From Ruminococcus sp. (GTDB taxonomy: Bacteria > Bacillota > Clostridia > Oscillospirales > Ruminococcaceae): DNA of 7,999 nt. The stretch lies in assembly GCA_029063695.1 (NCBI GenBank), contig JAIDNR010000190.1:1-7999 (forward strand), read 5' to 3'. Shown piece by piece: positions 1 to 6,946 of the stretch. The position numbers were made by a program, and so were the translations under genes. The notes beneath the pieces are model-generated. The model was given only the letters and a program-made list of their open reading frames with translations, made no database searches and was not told the DNA's origin. Numbering within the stretch: position 1 is the stretch's first letter; every line of letters starts with the position of its first letter.

Positions 1-65
1 CCCATATGCTGAACGATTGCTGTTGCATCTGCAATATCAACGGAGCCGTCCTCATTTGCATCGCC
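1..65 (-). other. Dockerin, first calcium-binding repeat (truncated by window edge)
   Basis: Residues 1169-1189 read GDANEDGSVDIADATAIVQ followed by H and M, a dockerin F-hand loop. Calcium ligands fall at loop positions 1, 3, 5, 9 and 12 (D1170, N1172, D1174, D1178, D1181), followed by the start of the recognition helix. Loop positions 10-11, which often set cohesin specificity, are Ile-Ala rather than the Ser-Thr pair of Clostridium thermocellum type I dockerins. The second repeat must lie left of position 1. This module should attach the enzyme to a cohesin on a scaffoldin and is the main reason to infer a cellulosome-forming host. Confidence 0.9.
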
Positions 66-3000
66 GAGGAGAGTTTTTCCGACAGGGTCAGGATTTTTTA
101 TTGTGGTTGTTGTCTGTGCAGGTGTACCGCTTTCAGAATAAACAATGTAAAAGAGGTTAGCCGTATCAGCTTTTGAAATTGTGTGTGAACCTGCCGGAAC
201 ATCGACAGTAATAATTCCGTCACCTGAAGCTGTATATTTAGTTCCGTCAACCTTTACCGTAGCTGCTGCCTCAGCAAATACAAGAGTAAGTTTTCCGCCT
301 GCTGATGCGGTGAAAGTAACATTTGTAGCTGATTCCATTTTCAGGCATTGTGTAAGAGTTTTTCCGTCATAATTGACTGTACCCTTATTTTTTGCAAGAT
401 TGCCTGTGATTGTATAAAACGTACTGTCTTTGCCGTTGGCTGTAAAGTCATGAATCTGTCCGCCTGAAACTACAGGATTTGAAGGTGCAGTTGTTGTTGG
501 TTTTGAAGGAGTATTTGTTACAGGAGCTGTTGTTACAGGTGTAGGAGGAGTAACTGATGAACCTGTGAAGTGATAGCCCATTGAAACATATTCGCCCTTT
601 GTCTCAAAGTAACCATTTGTATTTACACTGCCGTCAGCATTTCTCCATGCTGTATGGAAGTCTGTACCCTGTGCAGGAGCTTTAGCTGTTGAAACAAAGT
701 CAGATGTTGTAGGACCGTCGTATTTAGTACCGATTTTTGCACCATTTGTTACAGCAGTATCAGAAGTTACTTTATAATAACCGCTGTTATAGTAAACACC
801 GTTATTGTACATACCTACATACTTATCATTTGAAAGCTTGCTCATTGAAAGTTTGCTGTCTGAAATGTAAGAAGCTGTATTATAATAGGACATGAGGTTG
901 TCAAAGTCACAGTTTGTACAGCGGTATACCGAGAAGTTGGGCTTACCGTTTCCGCCGCCGCCGTTGTTGATTGCTGTGGAGTTGGAAATTGAACCGAGTT
1001 TCGGATTGTTGTTATCCGTGAATCCACAGTTGAGGTTCTCAAATGCAAGGCAGTTGTCAACAATATGTGCAGAGCCAATACCTGAACCGCCGAGTTTGAA
1101 TCCGTTTCCGTCGCAGTCACCATAACCCTCGCCGAATTCAGTGAAACCGTTTCTGAATGCAACACAGTTCCTGAGTGTTACAACACCAATAGGACCTGTT
1201 TCGGATTTTGCAAATAAATCCCAGCCGTCATCAGAGTTGTTGTATGACATACAGCCGTCAAATACATTGCCCTCACCGCAGGTAAGTTTTGCAGCAAATC
1301 CGTCAGCGTTTTCCATTGTAGCATCATCACAGTTATTCTTTGATGTACAGTTAAGAATTGTATTGTATGACGGCCAGTCAGCAAGTGTTGCAGCACTTGT
1401 ATTGTAACGTGAAATCTGAAGTCCCGTATCCTGATTGTCATTGAATACCATCATTTCAATCTTGTTGTTGTTTCCTGAAAGAAGCATACCATTATCGGCA
1501 GCTTTTGTAATCTCAAAACCATAGAAGTGCCAGTAATCGCCATCAAGAGTTACGCCTCTCTTTGAACCGTCAGCAGCACCCTGTCCTGAGAAGTCCCATA
1601 CAACCTTTGCTCCGGGGTATGCGGAAATTGTCTTGTATTTTCCTGCTGAACCGTTGTTGTTTGAATCAATGAGAATCATTTCACTGAATTTATAAGTACC
1701 CTCAAGGAGATAGATTGTACCGCCTGCCTGAACTGCCTTGATAGCAGAGAGAACATCAGTAGGAGACTGCATTGTTTTACCGTCGCCACCGCCTGCAGGT
1801 GAAGCATATATAACATCAGCACCAACAACAGGTGTAGGAATTGTTGTCTGTGCAGGTTTTGCCGTCGTTGTTGGCTTTGCAGTTGTCTGAGCCGGTGTTG
1901 TTACAGGCGGATTTGAGCTGTCCTCTTTGAATCCACTGCCGATAGCTACGATTGAATCATCATAAGTAACGAGAGCATCTTTGAGAGCCTGATTTACAGC
2001 ATAGCTTGCATCATCAACAGAATTATCGAACTGCCACTTGAAGTCACCGCCGTCAACACGACCAGCCTTTGAAGTAACAATTGTCGGAACGTCCTCTGCA
2101 TTATCAACAGAATAGCTGTAAAAACCGCTTTCTGTATCAAAGTTGTTATATGTTGCTCCACCATCTTTTGCCTTAACAGAAGAAGGAACTTTTTCATCTC
2201 TTGATGAGGCAACATAAGCATCAAAGTCAGTATTGTTTTCACTGTAAGGAACGAATTTTTCAGCACCCTCTATGATATTTCCATATGCCTTTATCATACC
2301 ACCTGTTTCACCTGAAAGTACAAGTCCGCCCTCTGAACCCTGCTTTGAAATAAGCATAGGCTCTTTGCAGTTTCTGAAATAGCAGTTTTCAACAAATACA
2401 TCTGAATCAGTTGTTGAACCTACACCATACTTTGCATTGCCGTCATAGTAATTGTTGTATACATGAACTGTTGCAACTCTTACTCTCGGGTGACGTGAGT
2501 CTGAATGGTCATACCAGTTGTGGTGATATGTAATATAGTTTGATGTATCACTTGCATTTGCACCCTGAAGATTACATTTTCCGTTATCAAAGAAGTGATT
2601 ATAGGAATGTGTTATATGATGTGATTTCTTTGTATCCAAAGCACCGTCGCCTTTAACTTGGTCAGCGTCTGAACCTGCATCACCGTAGAAGAAGTCACAG
2701 TTGTGAACCCAGCAATATGAATCGTCCTGCTGGAGACCAACATCATCACCCTCAGAACTGTTGCAGTTCATAAATCCGAGATTACGTACTTCAACATCGT
2801 TACTGCCTTTGATAACAATACCGAAACCATTTGCAGTAGCGTCATTTCCGATACCTTCGATTGTCATACCTGCCGATGTAACACCATCAATATAAAGGTC
2901 ACCTTTTGGCATATCGGCAGGGTCTTCAATATTTCCTATAAATCTAATGGAAATCGGACGTGTTTCTTTGCCTTTTTTGTAACCTGTGATAATGTTCTGA

Positions 3001-3569
3001 ACACCTGTAAGGGTTGATGCACCCTTGCCTGTTGAATCAATATCAGCCGTAACAGTATCCTTATTGTCGTTTGTTACATAAACAACAATTGCATTATCCT
3101 TGAGTGTACCATCAGCTTTATAAGCACCGGGTACATGACCGTCCTCAAATGCGTAACCACTTCTGTCATGAGCATAAACACTTGCTGTACCCTCAGCAGC
3201 CTTTGAGGTATCTTCTTTGCCATTTATAATCGGTACGATTTTCATTGTATGATTTCCTGCTTTAAGACCGATTGAATCGGCTCTCATGTAACCACTGTAC
3301 TGTCTGATAAGCATTGAATCAATCTGATTTCCGTCAACATAAACGTTATAGCCTGAAGCACCAGAAACCGCACCCCATGTAGCATACATACCTTCTGCAT
3401 AGCCTGTTGTTGCATTAATCTTTACATTTGCCTCAGCAGCAAAAGTATTTACAAGATTGTTTGTCATCATGGGAGCTGTCATTCCGGCTGTACCTGCTAT
3501 TGCAGATACGCTCATGAGAGCTGATGCAGCTACTGCCATGATTCTCTTTTTCATCATTGAATTTCTCAT
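1..3569 (-). CDS. Secreted multidomain pectate lyase, PL1-PL9-CBM77-dockerin (3' end beyond window)
   Basis: Cellulosomal pectinase; 1189 codons are visible without a stop and the gene leaves the window inside the dockerin. Order: signal peptide (about 1-25, possibly to 45); fibronectin-III-like module (about 47-145); PL1 lyase (about 160-545); Thr/Pro linker (548-582); PL9 lyase (about 585-1000); second Thr/Pro linker (1005-1035); CBM77-like module (about 1037-1146); first dockerin repeat (1169-1189). Both lyases should cleave homogalacturonan by Ca-dependent beta-elimination. PL1 shows D308, D312, K331 and RHPRVR at 359-364; the 28-residue step from K331 to R359 equals K190-R218 of PelC. 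PL9 shows D756, D780, D781 and D784, with the spacing of the Pel9A calcium site, and K825 as candidate base. The ATG at 3569 is chosen because GGAGGG (3582-3577) lies 7 nt upstream. It has its own promoter. The function is secure from the motifs; the natural substrate and the missing C-terminus are not visible. Confidence 0.93.
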   Translation of the reverse strand, partial: MRNSMMKKRIMAVAASALMSVSAIAGTAGMTAPMMTNNLVNTFAAEANVKINATTGYAEGMYATWGAVSGASGYNVYVDGNQIDSMLIRQYSGYMRADSIGLKAGNHTMKIVPIINGKEDTSKAAEGTASVYAHDRSGYAFEDGHVPGAYKADGTLKDNAIVVYVTNDNKDTVTADIDSTGKGASTLTGVQNIITGYKKGKETRPISIRFIGNIEDPADMPKGDLYIDGVTSAGMTIEGIGNDATANGFGIVIKGSNDVEVRNLGFMNCNSSEGDDVGLQQDDSYCWVHNCDFFYGDAGSDADQVKGDGALDTKKSHHITHSYNHFFDNGKCNLQGANASDTSNYITYHHNWYDHSDSRHPRVRVATVHVYNNYYDGNAKYGVGSTTDSDVFVENCYFRNCKEPMLISKQGSEGGLVLSGETGGMIKAYGNIIEGAEKFVPYSENNTDFDAYVASSRDEKVPSSVKAKDGGATYNNFDTESGFYSYSVDNAEDVPTIVTSKAGRVDGGDFKWQFDNSVDDASYAVNQALKDALVTYDDSIVAIGSGFKEDSSNPPVTTPAQTTAKPTTTAKPAQTTIPTPVVGADVIYASPAGGGDGKTMQSPTDVLSAIKAVQAGGTIYLLEGTYKFSEMILIDSNNNGSAGKYKTISAYPGAKVVWDFSGQGAADGSKRGVTLDGDYWHFYGFEITKAADNGMLLSGNNNKIEMMVFNDNQDTGLQISRYNTSAATLADWPSYNTILNCTSKNNCDDATMENADGFAAKLTCGEGNVFDGCMSYNNSDDGWDLFAKSETGPIGVVTLRNCVAFRNGFTEFGEGYGDCDGNGFKLGGSGIGSAHIVDNCLAFENLNCGFTDNNNPKLGSISNSTAINNGGGGNGKPNFSVYRCTNCDFDNLMSYYNTASYISDSKLSMSKLSNDKYVGMYNNGVYYNSGYYKVTSDTAVTNGAKIGTKYDGPTTSDFVSTAKAPAQGTDFHTAWRNADGSVNTNGYFETKGEYVSMGYHFTGSSVTPPTPVTTAPVTNTPSKPTTTAPSNPVVSGGQIHDFTANGKDSTFYTITGNLAKNKGTVNYDGKTLTQCLKMESATNVTFTASAGGKLTLVFAEAAATVKVDGTKYTASGDGIITVDVPAGSHTISKADTANLFYIVYSESGTPAQTTTTIKNPDPVGKTLLGDANEDGSVDIADATAIVQHM
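132..461 (-). other. CBM77-like homogalacturonan-binding module
   Basis: This covers residues about 1037-1146, a compact beta-sandwich-sized module between a Thr/Pro linker and the dockerin. CBM77 was defined on an R. flavefaciens PL1/PL9 protein and binds low-ester homogalacturonan through three lysines, without calcium. The same position in the same architecture, and lysines at 1062, 1077 and 1133, agree with the spacing I recall for that protein (15 and about 55 residues). Strands such as KLTLVF, VKVDGTKY and IITVDVPAG are visible. The role would be to hold the lyases on pectin in plant cell walls. The assignment rests on architecture and remembered lysine spacing, so the CBM number is less certain than the presence of a binding module. 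Confidence 0.7.
561..1823 (-). other. PL9 catalytic domain of the pectinase
   Basis: This covers residues about 583-1003. PL9 enzymes are parallel beta-helix endo-pectate lyases that use a lysine base and a four-aspartate calcium site. The signatures seen here are YASPAGGG at the entry, IYLLEGTY, NADGFAAK with D756, DDGWDLF (780-786), NGFKLGG containing K825, NCLAFEN and GFTDNNNP. D756 to D780 is 24 residues and the DDxxD pattern follows, as in Erwinia Pel9A (D209, D233, D234, D237). The lysine is five residues further on than in Pel9A, because of a small glycine/acid insertion before it (around GEGYGDCDG). I see no missing catalytic residue. The family assignment is strong; whether it acts endo or exo cannot be read from sequence. 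Confidence 0.85.
1831..3435 (-). other. N-terminal half of the pectinase: FN3-like module plus PL1 catalytic domain
   Basis: This covers residues about 46-580. The first 100 residues after the signal peptide form a beta-rich, fibronectin-III-like module (YNVYVDG at 74-80, GLKAG at 101-105), a common leader of clostridial PL1 enzymes. It ends in a HDRSGYAF stretch (134-141) that leads into the lyase. The PL1 parallel beta-helix has the VRNLGF-type strand, GDDVGLQ (274-280) with candidate Ca ligands D275/D276, CWVHNCDFF (286-294, equivalent to the vWiDH signature), DGALD (308-312), NGKCNLQG around K331, YHHNWYDH, and the catalytic-arginine motif RxPxxR at 359-364. All expected active-site positions are present, so this domain should be active. 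The match to PelC numbering is from memory of the family, not an alignment. Confidence 0.85.
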
Positions 3570-3610
3570 TTTCTTTCCCTCCGAAAAAATTTTAAATATA
3601 ATGATATGTC

Positions 3611-3641
3611 AAGTGCAGATGAATCCGAACCGTTTGCACTT
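3611..3641 (-). promoter_or_regulatory. Second hairpin in the pectinase leader
   Basis: AAGTGCA (3641-3635 on the minus strand) pairs with TGCACTT (3617-3611) in a perfect 7-bp stem with a 17-nt loop (3634-3618). It sits about 30 nt upstream of the Shine-Dalgarno sequence and has no U-run after it, so it is not an intrinsic terminator. I do not recognise it as a known riboswitch class. Confidence 0.45.
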
Positions 3642-3648
3642 TGTCTTT

Positions 3649-3666
3649 GCTGACCTATGTGTCAGC
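3649..3666 (-). promoter_or_regulatory. 5'-terminal hairpin of the pectinase leader
   Basis: GCTGAC and GTCAGC form a 6-bp stem with a 6-nt loop (3655-3660). It begins only about four nucleotides after the predicted start of transcription. A stem at the extreme 5' end often protects an mRNA from decay; that role is inferred here. Confidence 0.5.
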
Positions 3667-3676
3667 CGCTGTGTAT

Positions 3677-3705
3677 ATTATATCTCAACTTTCAGGATTT
3701 TTCAA
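3677..3705 (-). promoter_or_regulatory. Sigma-A-type promoter of the pectinase gene
   Basis: On the minus strand a -35 TTGAAA (3705-3700) is followed by exactly 17 bp and a perfect -10 TATAAT (3682-3677). Transcription should start near A3670, giving a leader of about 100 nt before the ATG. The promoter lies downstream of the terminator of the preceding unit, so the pectinase is expected to be transcribed independently. I see no clear operator or catabolite-response palindrome next to it. Confidence 0.8.
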
Positions 3706-3785
3706 TGATATATAATACTAAGTAACTGATATATTGTGCTTTTTAAATACCATGTAGAATTTAATTTATCATTTGCGTTCTGTAT

Positions 3786-3812
3786 AAAAAACTGCTCCGA
3801 AAACGGAGCAGT
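3786..3812 (-). terminator. Intrinsic terminator of the lipoprotein-radA-lipoprotein unit
   Basis: A 9-bp GC-rich stem (3791-3799 with 3804-3812, core CTGCTCCG/CGGAGCAG) and a 4-nt loop are followed on the minus strand by a run of T. It begins 9 nt after the stop codon of the 217-aa lipoprotein gene and isolates that unit from the pectinase promoter. The plus strand also carries a short T run after the stem, but no plus-strand gene leads into it. Confidence 0.9.
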
Positions 3813-3820
3813 CATTTTTA

Positions 3821-4474
3821 TTATTCAGATTCAGTTTCGGAATTTTCGGAAGTCTCATCTGTATTTTTATTGGATACATTAACATACGATAAGAGCATTT
3901 CGGAGCTACAGAAAACAAGTTTCCAGCCATCGTCCTTGACTTTTACAATGCAGGTTGTCTCCTTGCCGTCTTCAGAACCGTTTTCGCCTGTGACAGTATA
4001 ATTGAATGAAAGTTCGTATCCTTCTTCAACTTCAATTTCAGAATTAAGGTCATAGTAAGTAAGTTCAAAGTATTTTTTGGCAAGGTCAAGATATTCTTTT
4101 GTAAGCGTATAATTATTAATTTCATTTTTGAACGAAATTTTAGGATTTGCACCGTGCTTTTCTTCCCACATTGTATGTGTTGCACTTATATTATTCTCCA
4201 TTGTGGAAATTTCGTCCTCATAAGTTCCATTCTCTTTCATCTGATTAATATATGTTTCGGGGGTGAATGAAGATATAACAAGCTCAGGTTTGTCATCATT
4301 GAATCCGTTAAAGTAATCATAAACGGGCTGTATAATTGATTCGTCAAGTTTTTCGGTATTTATAGTAATCATATACGGTTCATCTTCAACAGATAAATTT
4401 TTACCGTTTGAACATGAGGCTAATGTGCAGGAAAGAACTGCACAGACAGAAAAAATTGTTAAAAGCTTTTTCAT
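3821..4474 (-). CDS. Small exported lipoprotein of unknown function (217 aa)
   Basis: The N-terminus is a lipoprotein signal peptide: MKK, a hydrophobic core, and the lipobox LASC with C21 as the lipidated cysteine, so the mature protein should be anchored to the outer face of the membrane. The body (about 35-200) alternates helical and strand-like stretches and ends in VKVKDDGWKLVF (about 177-188), a form often seen at the last strand of NTF2-like lipoproteins; this fold is only a suggestion. The last 20 or so residues are a Ser/Thr/Glu-rich acidic tail. AGGAG (4487-4483) lies 8 nt before the ATG. The gene starts 14 nt after the radA stop and is the last of three co-directional genes before a strong terminator, so it should be co-transcribed with radA. 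No catalytic motif is visible. Confidence 0.88.
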   Translation of the reverse strand: MKKLLTIFSVCAVLSCTLASCSNGKNLSVEDEPYMITINTEKLDESIIQPVYDYFNGFNDDKPELVISSFTPETYINQMKENGTYEDEISTMENNISATHTMWEEKHGANPKISFKNEINNYTLTKEYLDLAKKYFELTYYDLNSEIEVEEGYELSFNYTVTGENGSEDGKETTCIVKVKDDGWKLVFCSSEMLLSYVNVSNKNTDETSENSETESE

Positions 4475-4488
4475 TTTTACTTCTCCTT

Positions 4489-5868
4489 TTATTGTATTAC
4501 TGAAAATGCCTGTTTCAGCGTTGATGCCGGTATAATTTCTATATCATAGTCTTTTGGATTGATTTTTTCCGCACACTGTCTTGGTATGACAACTTTTTTG
4601 AATCCCATACGTTCTGCTTCTCTTATACGCAGTGAAGCCTGTGAGACTGAGCGGATTTCTCCGCCGAGACCTATTTCACCGAATGAAATAAGCATTTCGT
4701 CAATCGGCTTATCCATGATTCCAGAGTAAAGAGCCATAGCAACAGGCAAATCAGCGGCAGGTTCATCAAGTCTGAATCCGCCGACTATATTAAGGTATAT
4801 ATCAAGACTTCCCATAAATACGCCGAGTCTTTTTTCAAGAACGGCTACTATTATATTCAGCCTGTTGAAATCAACTCCCGTTGACATTCGGCGGGGTGCG
4901 GCATAGCTTGTTTTTGTTGCAAGTGCCTGAACTTCGGCAAGAATCGGGCGTGAACCTTCCATAACGCAGGCAACGCAGGTACCTGAAACATCATGCGGAC
5001 GACCTGACAGAAGCATCTGCGACGGATTTTCGACTTCTGCAAGTCCTTTATCCAGCATTTCAAATACACCTATTTCATTGGTAGAACCGAAACGGTTCTT
5101 GACTGCCCTGAGAAGTCTGTAGCTCTGATGACGTTCGCCCTCAAAGTACAGCACGGCGTCAACGATATGCTCCATAACTTTAGGACCTGCAATTGCACCG
5201 TCCTTATTGACGTGACCTACTATAATTATGGGAATTTCCTGTCCTTTTGCTGTATGCATGAAAAGATTCGAGCATTCTCTTACCTGCGTGAGACTTCCTG
5301 GACTTGATGAAATTCTGTTTATACTCATAGTCTGAATTGAGTCGATAATTGCAATATCAGGTGAACTTGATGATATTGTTTCCGCAACGGCTTCAGCGTC
5401 TGTTGCAGTAAGTATATAGAGATTTTCGGTATCGACTCCAAGTCTTTCGGCACGGAGTTTAATCTGTTTTGCGGATTCTTCACCCGATACATAGAGAATA
5501 GAGTGATTTTCGCCGAGATACTGGCATATCTGCAAAAGAATCGTACTTTTGCCTATTCCGGGTTCACCGCCGAGAAGTACAAGTGAACCTTTGACAAGTC
5601 CGCCGCCGAGAACTCTGTTGAGTTCACCGATTCCCGTATCATAGCGTACATCATTTTCAGTACCTATATTTTCAAGTTCAAGTATATTTTCCGAAAGGTC
5701 AGTTCCGCCCGTGTATGCCGTTTTCGCAAATGCCGACGGAGCAGGTACATTCTGTGCGTTTTCTTCTTCAAAGCTGTTCCACGAATCGCATGACGGACAT
5801 TTTCCGCTCCATTTACTGCTTTCATGCCCGCAGTTGCGGCAGATATAAATAAATTTTGATTTAGCCAT
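4489..5868 (-). CDS. radA: DNA repair and recombination protein RadA
   Basis: RadA (Sms) is a RecA-like, ATP-driven, DnaB-type helicase that extends recombination intermediates during repair and transformation. The 459-aa protein has the full family layout: a C4 zinc finger (C10, C13, C24, C27), Walker A GEPGIGKST at 101-109, Walker B ending in IIDS with D176, the RadA signature KNRFG at 257-261, and a C-terminal Lon-protease-like domain containing GGFRLDEPAADLPVA. Length and motifs are normal for an active protein. I place the start at the ATG at 5868, which gives the usual MAK opening; a TTG two codons upstream (5874) is possible. No good Shine-Dalgarno precedes either codon, and the upstream gene stops only 6 nt before the ATG, so translation probably depends on coupling. 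It sits between two lipoprotein genes, without the disA or clpC neighbours common elsewhere in Firmicutes. Confidence 0.97.
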   Translation of the reverse strand: MAKSKFIYICRNCGHESSKWSGKCPSCDSWNSFEEENAQNVPAPSAFAKTAYTGGTDLSENILELENIGTENDVRYDTGIGELNRVLGGGLVKGSLVLLGGEPGIGKSTILLQICQYLGENHSILYVSGEESAKQIKLRAERLGVDTENLYILTATDAEAVAETISSSSPDIAIIDSIQTMSINRISSSPGSLTQVRECSNLFMHTAKGQEIPIIIVGHVNKDGAIAGPKVMEHIVDAVLYFEGERHQSYRLLRAVKNRFGSTNEIGVFEMLDKGLAEVENPSQMLLSGRPHDVSGTCVACVMEGSRPILAEVQALATKTSYAAPRRMSTGVDFNRLNIIVAVLEKRLGVFMGSLDIYLNIVGGFRLDEPAADLPVAMALYSGIMDKPIDEMLISFGEIGLGGEIRSVSQASLRIREAERMGFKKVVIPRQCAEKINPKDYDIEIIPASTLKQAFSVIQ

Positions 5869-5874
5869 ATTCAA

Positions 5875-6933
5875 TCAGTTGAGTGCAAGGGTGATGTTTG
5901 AGTCATTTAAGAGATATTTTCTTCCTATCTCAGCAAGGCTTTCGGAGTGCTTGTATTCATTGGCAGAAAAATTACTGTTGTTTATACTCCAGCGTGTAGA
6001 ACCAGATGAAAGTACAAATTGCTCAGTATCGAATGTGAACTGTCCTTCTGCACCGAAAGTACCGTCAATGTGCGCAAGTTCATCTTCTGCAAAGTAGTAT
6101 ATCTCGCAGTAATTTTCAGGTGAGTTTCCGTTAGAAATTATAAGTTCAGGAATTTCATCGCTGTTTAGGTCACATAGTTCAAAAGCATAGACAGCATCAA
6201 GCGGATTGAGAAATTCTGTAAGTTTTGCTCTGAAAAGCTCCTTTTGTTTCGGACTTAGAACCGCACCCCAGCTTTCTGAGCATTTTACAGCATAATTCAG
6301 TGCATTTTCGCCGAATGTATATTTTCTTCCTGCATTTATGGTTGCCTGAGTGTTGTATGGTTCAAGTGCACTGTCATAATCAGGGAGAAATACTTCCTCA
6401 CCGTTTATTTCATATGATATTGCAGCTCCCGAAGATGCTGACATGGAATTATCGCTGTATGACAGAACAGTATTGAATGCTCCGTTCTGATATGAAATAT
6501 ATTTTCCTATAATAAATCCATTGCCTCTATATTCGTCCTTGATTAACTGCATATCGGGAAGATAAAGGAAAGTACCTCTGTTGCCTGTTTCACCGAGTTC
6601 AACAAGTTCACCGTTATTGCATGAATAGATTCTGCACGGAGTCTGACCGTTGTTGTTGGGTGATATTATGAGTTCAGGAGTTTTATCGCCTGTGATATCA
6701 AACAGGTCAAAGCGCGAGCCTGTTTTTATATCAGCCGAAAAATCAGCGGAATTTTTAAATTCAGCAAGTTTGTCCATGTAAACATTCTGCCATTCAAACG
6801 TGATACTTTGAGGAGAGATTTTTACATCTTCGGGTGATGATGATTCGATATGCGTATCCTCAGAACAGCTAAAAAGTGCGGTGGAAAGGAAAAAAGCGGT
6901 TGAAATTAATAATGATTTTCTAAAAATCTTCAA
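5875..6933 (-). CDS. Lipoprotein with two related acidic-loop repeats, unknown function (352 aa)
   Basis: First gene of the radA unit. The start is taken at the TTG at 6933 because AGGAGG (6946-6941) lies exactly 7 nt upstream and the protein then opens with a normal signal peptide (MKIFRKS, hydrophobic core, C23 in ALFSC). An ATG 45 nt upstream (6978) would add 15 residues ahead of the signal and falls at the predicted transcription start. The mature protein carries an internal duplication: FDLFDITGDKTPELIIS (75-91) and FELCDLNSDEIPELIIS (251-267), 176 residues apart, each followed at the same distance by a C-x-I-Y motif (C100, C276). The D-x-[TN]-x-D loops followed by PEL resemble calcium loops of FG-GAP/VCBS-like or dockerin-like repeats, but binding is unproven. 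It is probably surface-anchored; I do not recognise a family, and no enzyme motif is seen. Confidence 0.88.
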   Translation of the reverse strand: MKIFRKSLLISTAFFLSTALFSCSEDTHIESSSPEDVKISPQSITFEWQNVYMDKLAEFKNSADFSADIKTGSRFDLFDITGDKTPELIISPNNNGQTPCRIYSCNNGELVELGETGNRGTFLYLPDMQLIKDEYRGNGFIIGKYISYQNGAFNTVLSYSDNSMSASSGAAISYEINGEEVFLPDYDSALEPYNTQATINAGRKYTFGENALNYAVKCSESWGAVLSPKQKELFRAKLTEFLNPLDAVYAFELCDLNSDEIPELIISNGNSPENYCEIYYFAEDELAHIDGTFGAEGQFTFDTEQFVLSSGSTRWSINNSNFSANEYKHSESLAEIGRKYLLNDSNITLALN

Positions 6934-6940
6934 TTCTATT

Positions 6941-6946
6941 CCTCCT
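6941..6946 (-). promoter_or_regulatory. Ribosome binding site that fixes a TTG start
   Basis: A perfect AGGAGG on the minus strand lies 7 nt before the TTG at 6933. It decides between that codon and the upstream ATG at 6978, which has no Shine-Dalgarno and lies essentially at the predicted transcription start. Confidence 0.85.

Noticed and set aside
181..1407. Several open frames on both strands inside the pectinase gene (for example 892-1125 plus, 842-1165 minus, 1141-1407 plus)
   Set aside because: All overlap the continuous 1189-codon frame with its clear domain motifs. They are low in complexity and lack ribosome binding sites.
548..1914. Repetitive Thr/Pro/Ala codon stretches (about 488-560 and 1832-1914) as DNA repeats
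   Set aside because: They encode the two flexible linkers between domains. The repetition is explained by amino-acid composition, and I see no independent tandem repeat.
3457..3708. Plus-strand open frame of 83 codons with hydrophobic stretches
   Set aside because: It lies antisense to the pectinase signal peptide and runs through that gene's promoter and leader. It has no Shine-Dalgarno, and its hydrophobic look is the complement of the signal-peptide codons.
5879..6097. Plus-strand open frame of 72 codons
   Set aside because: It is antisense to the end of the 352-aa lipoprotein gene, with no ribosome binding site or recognisable motif.
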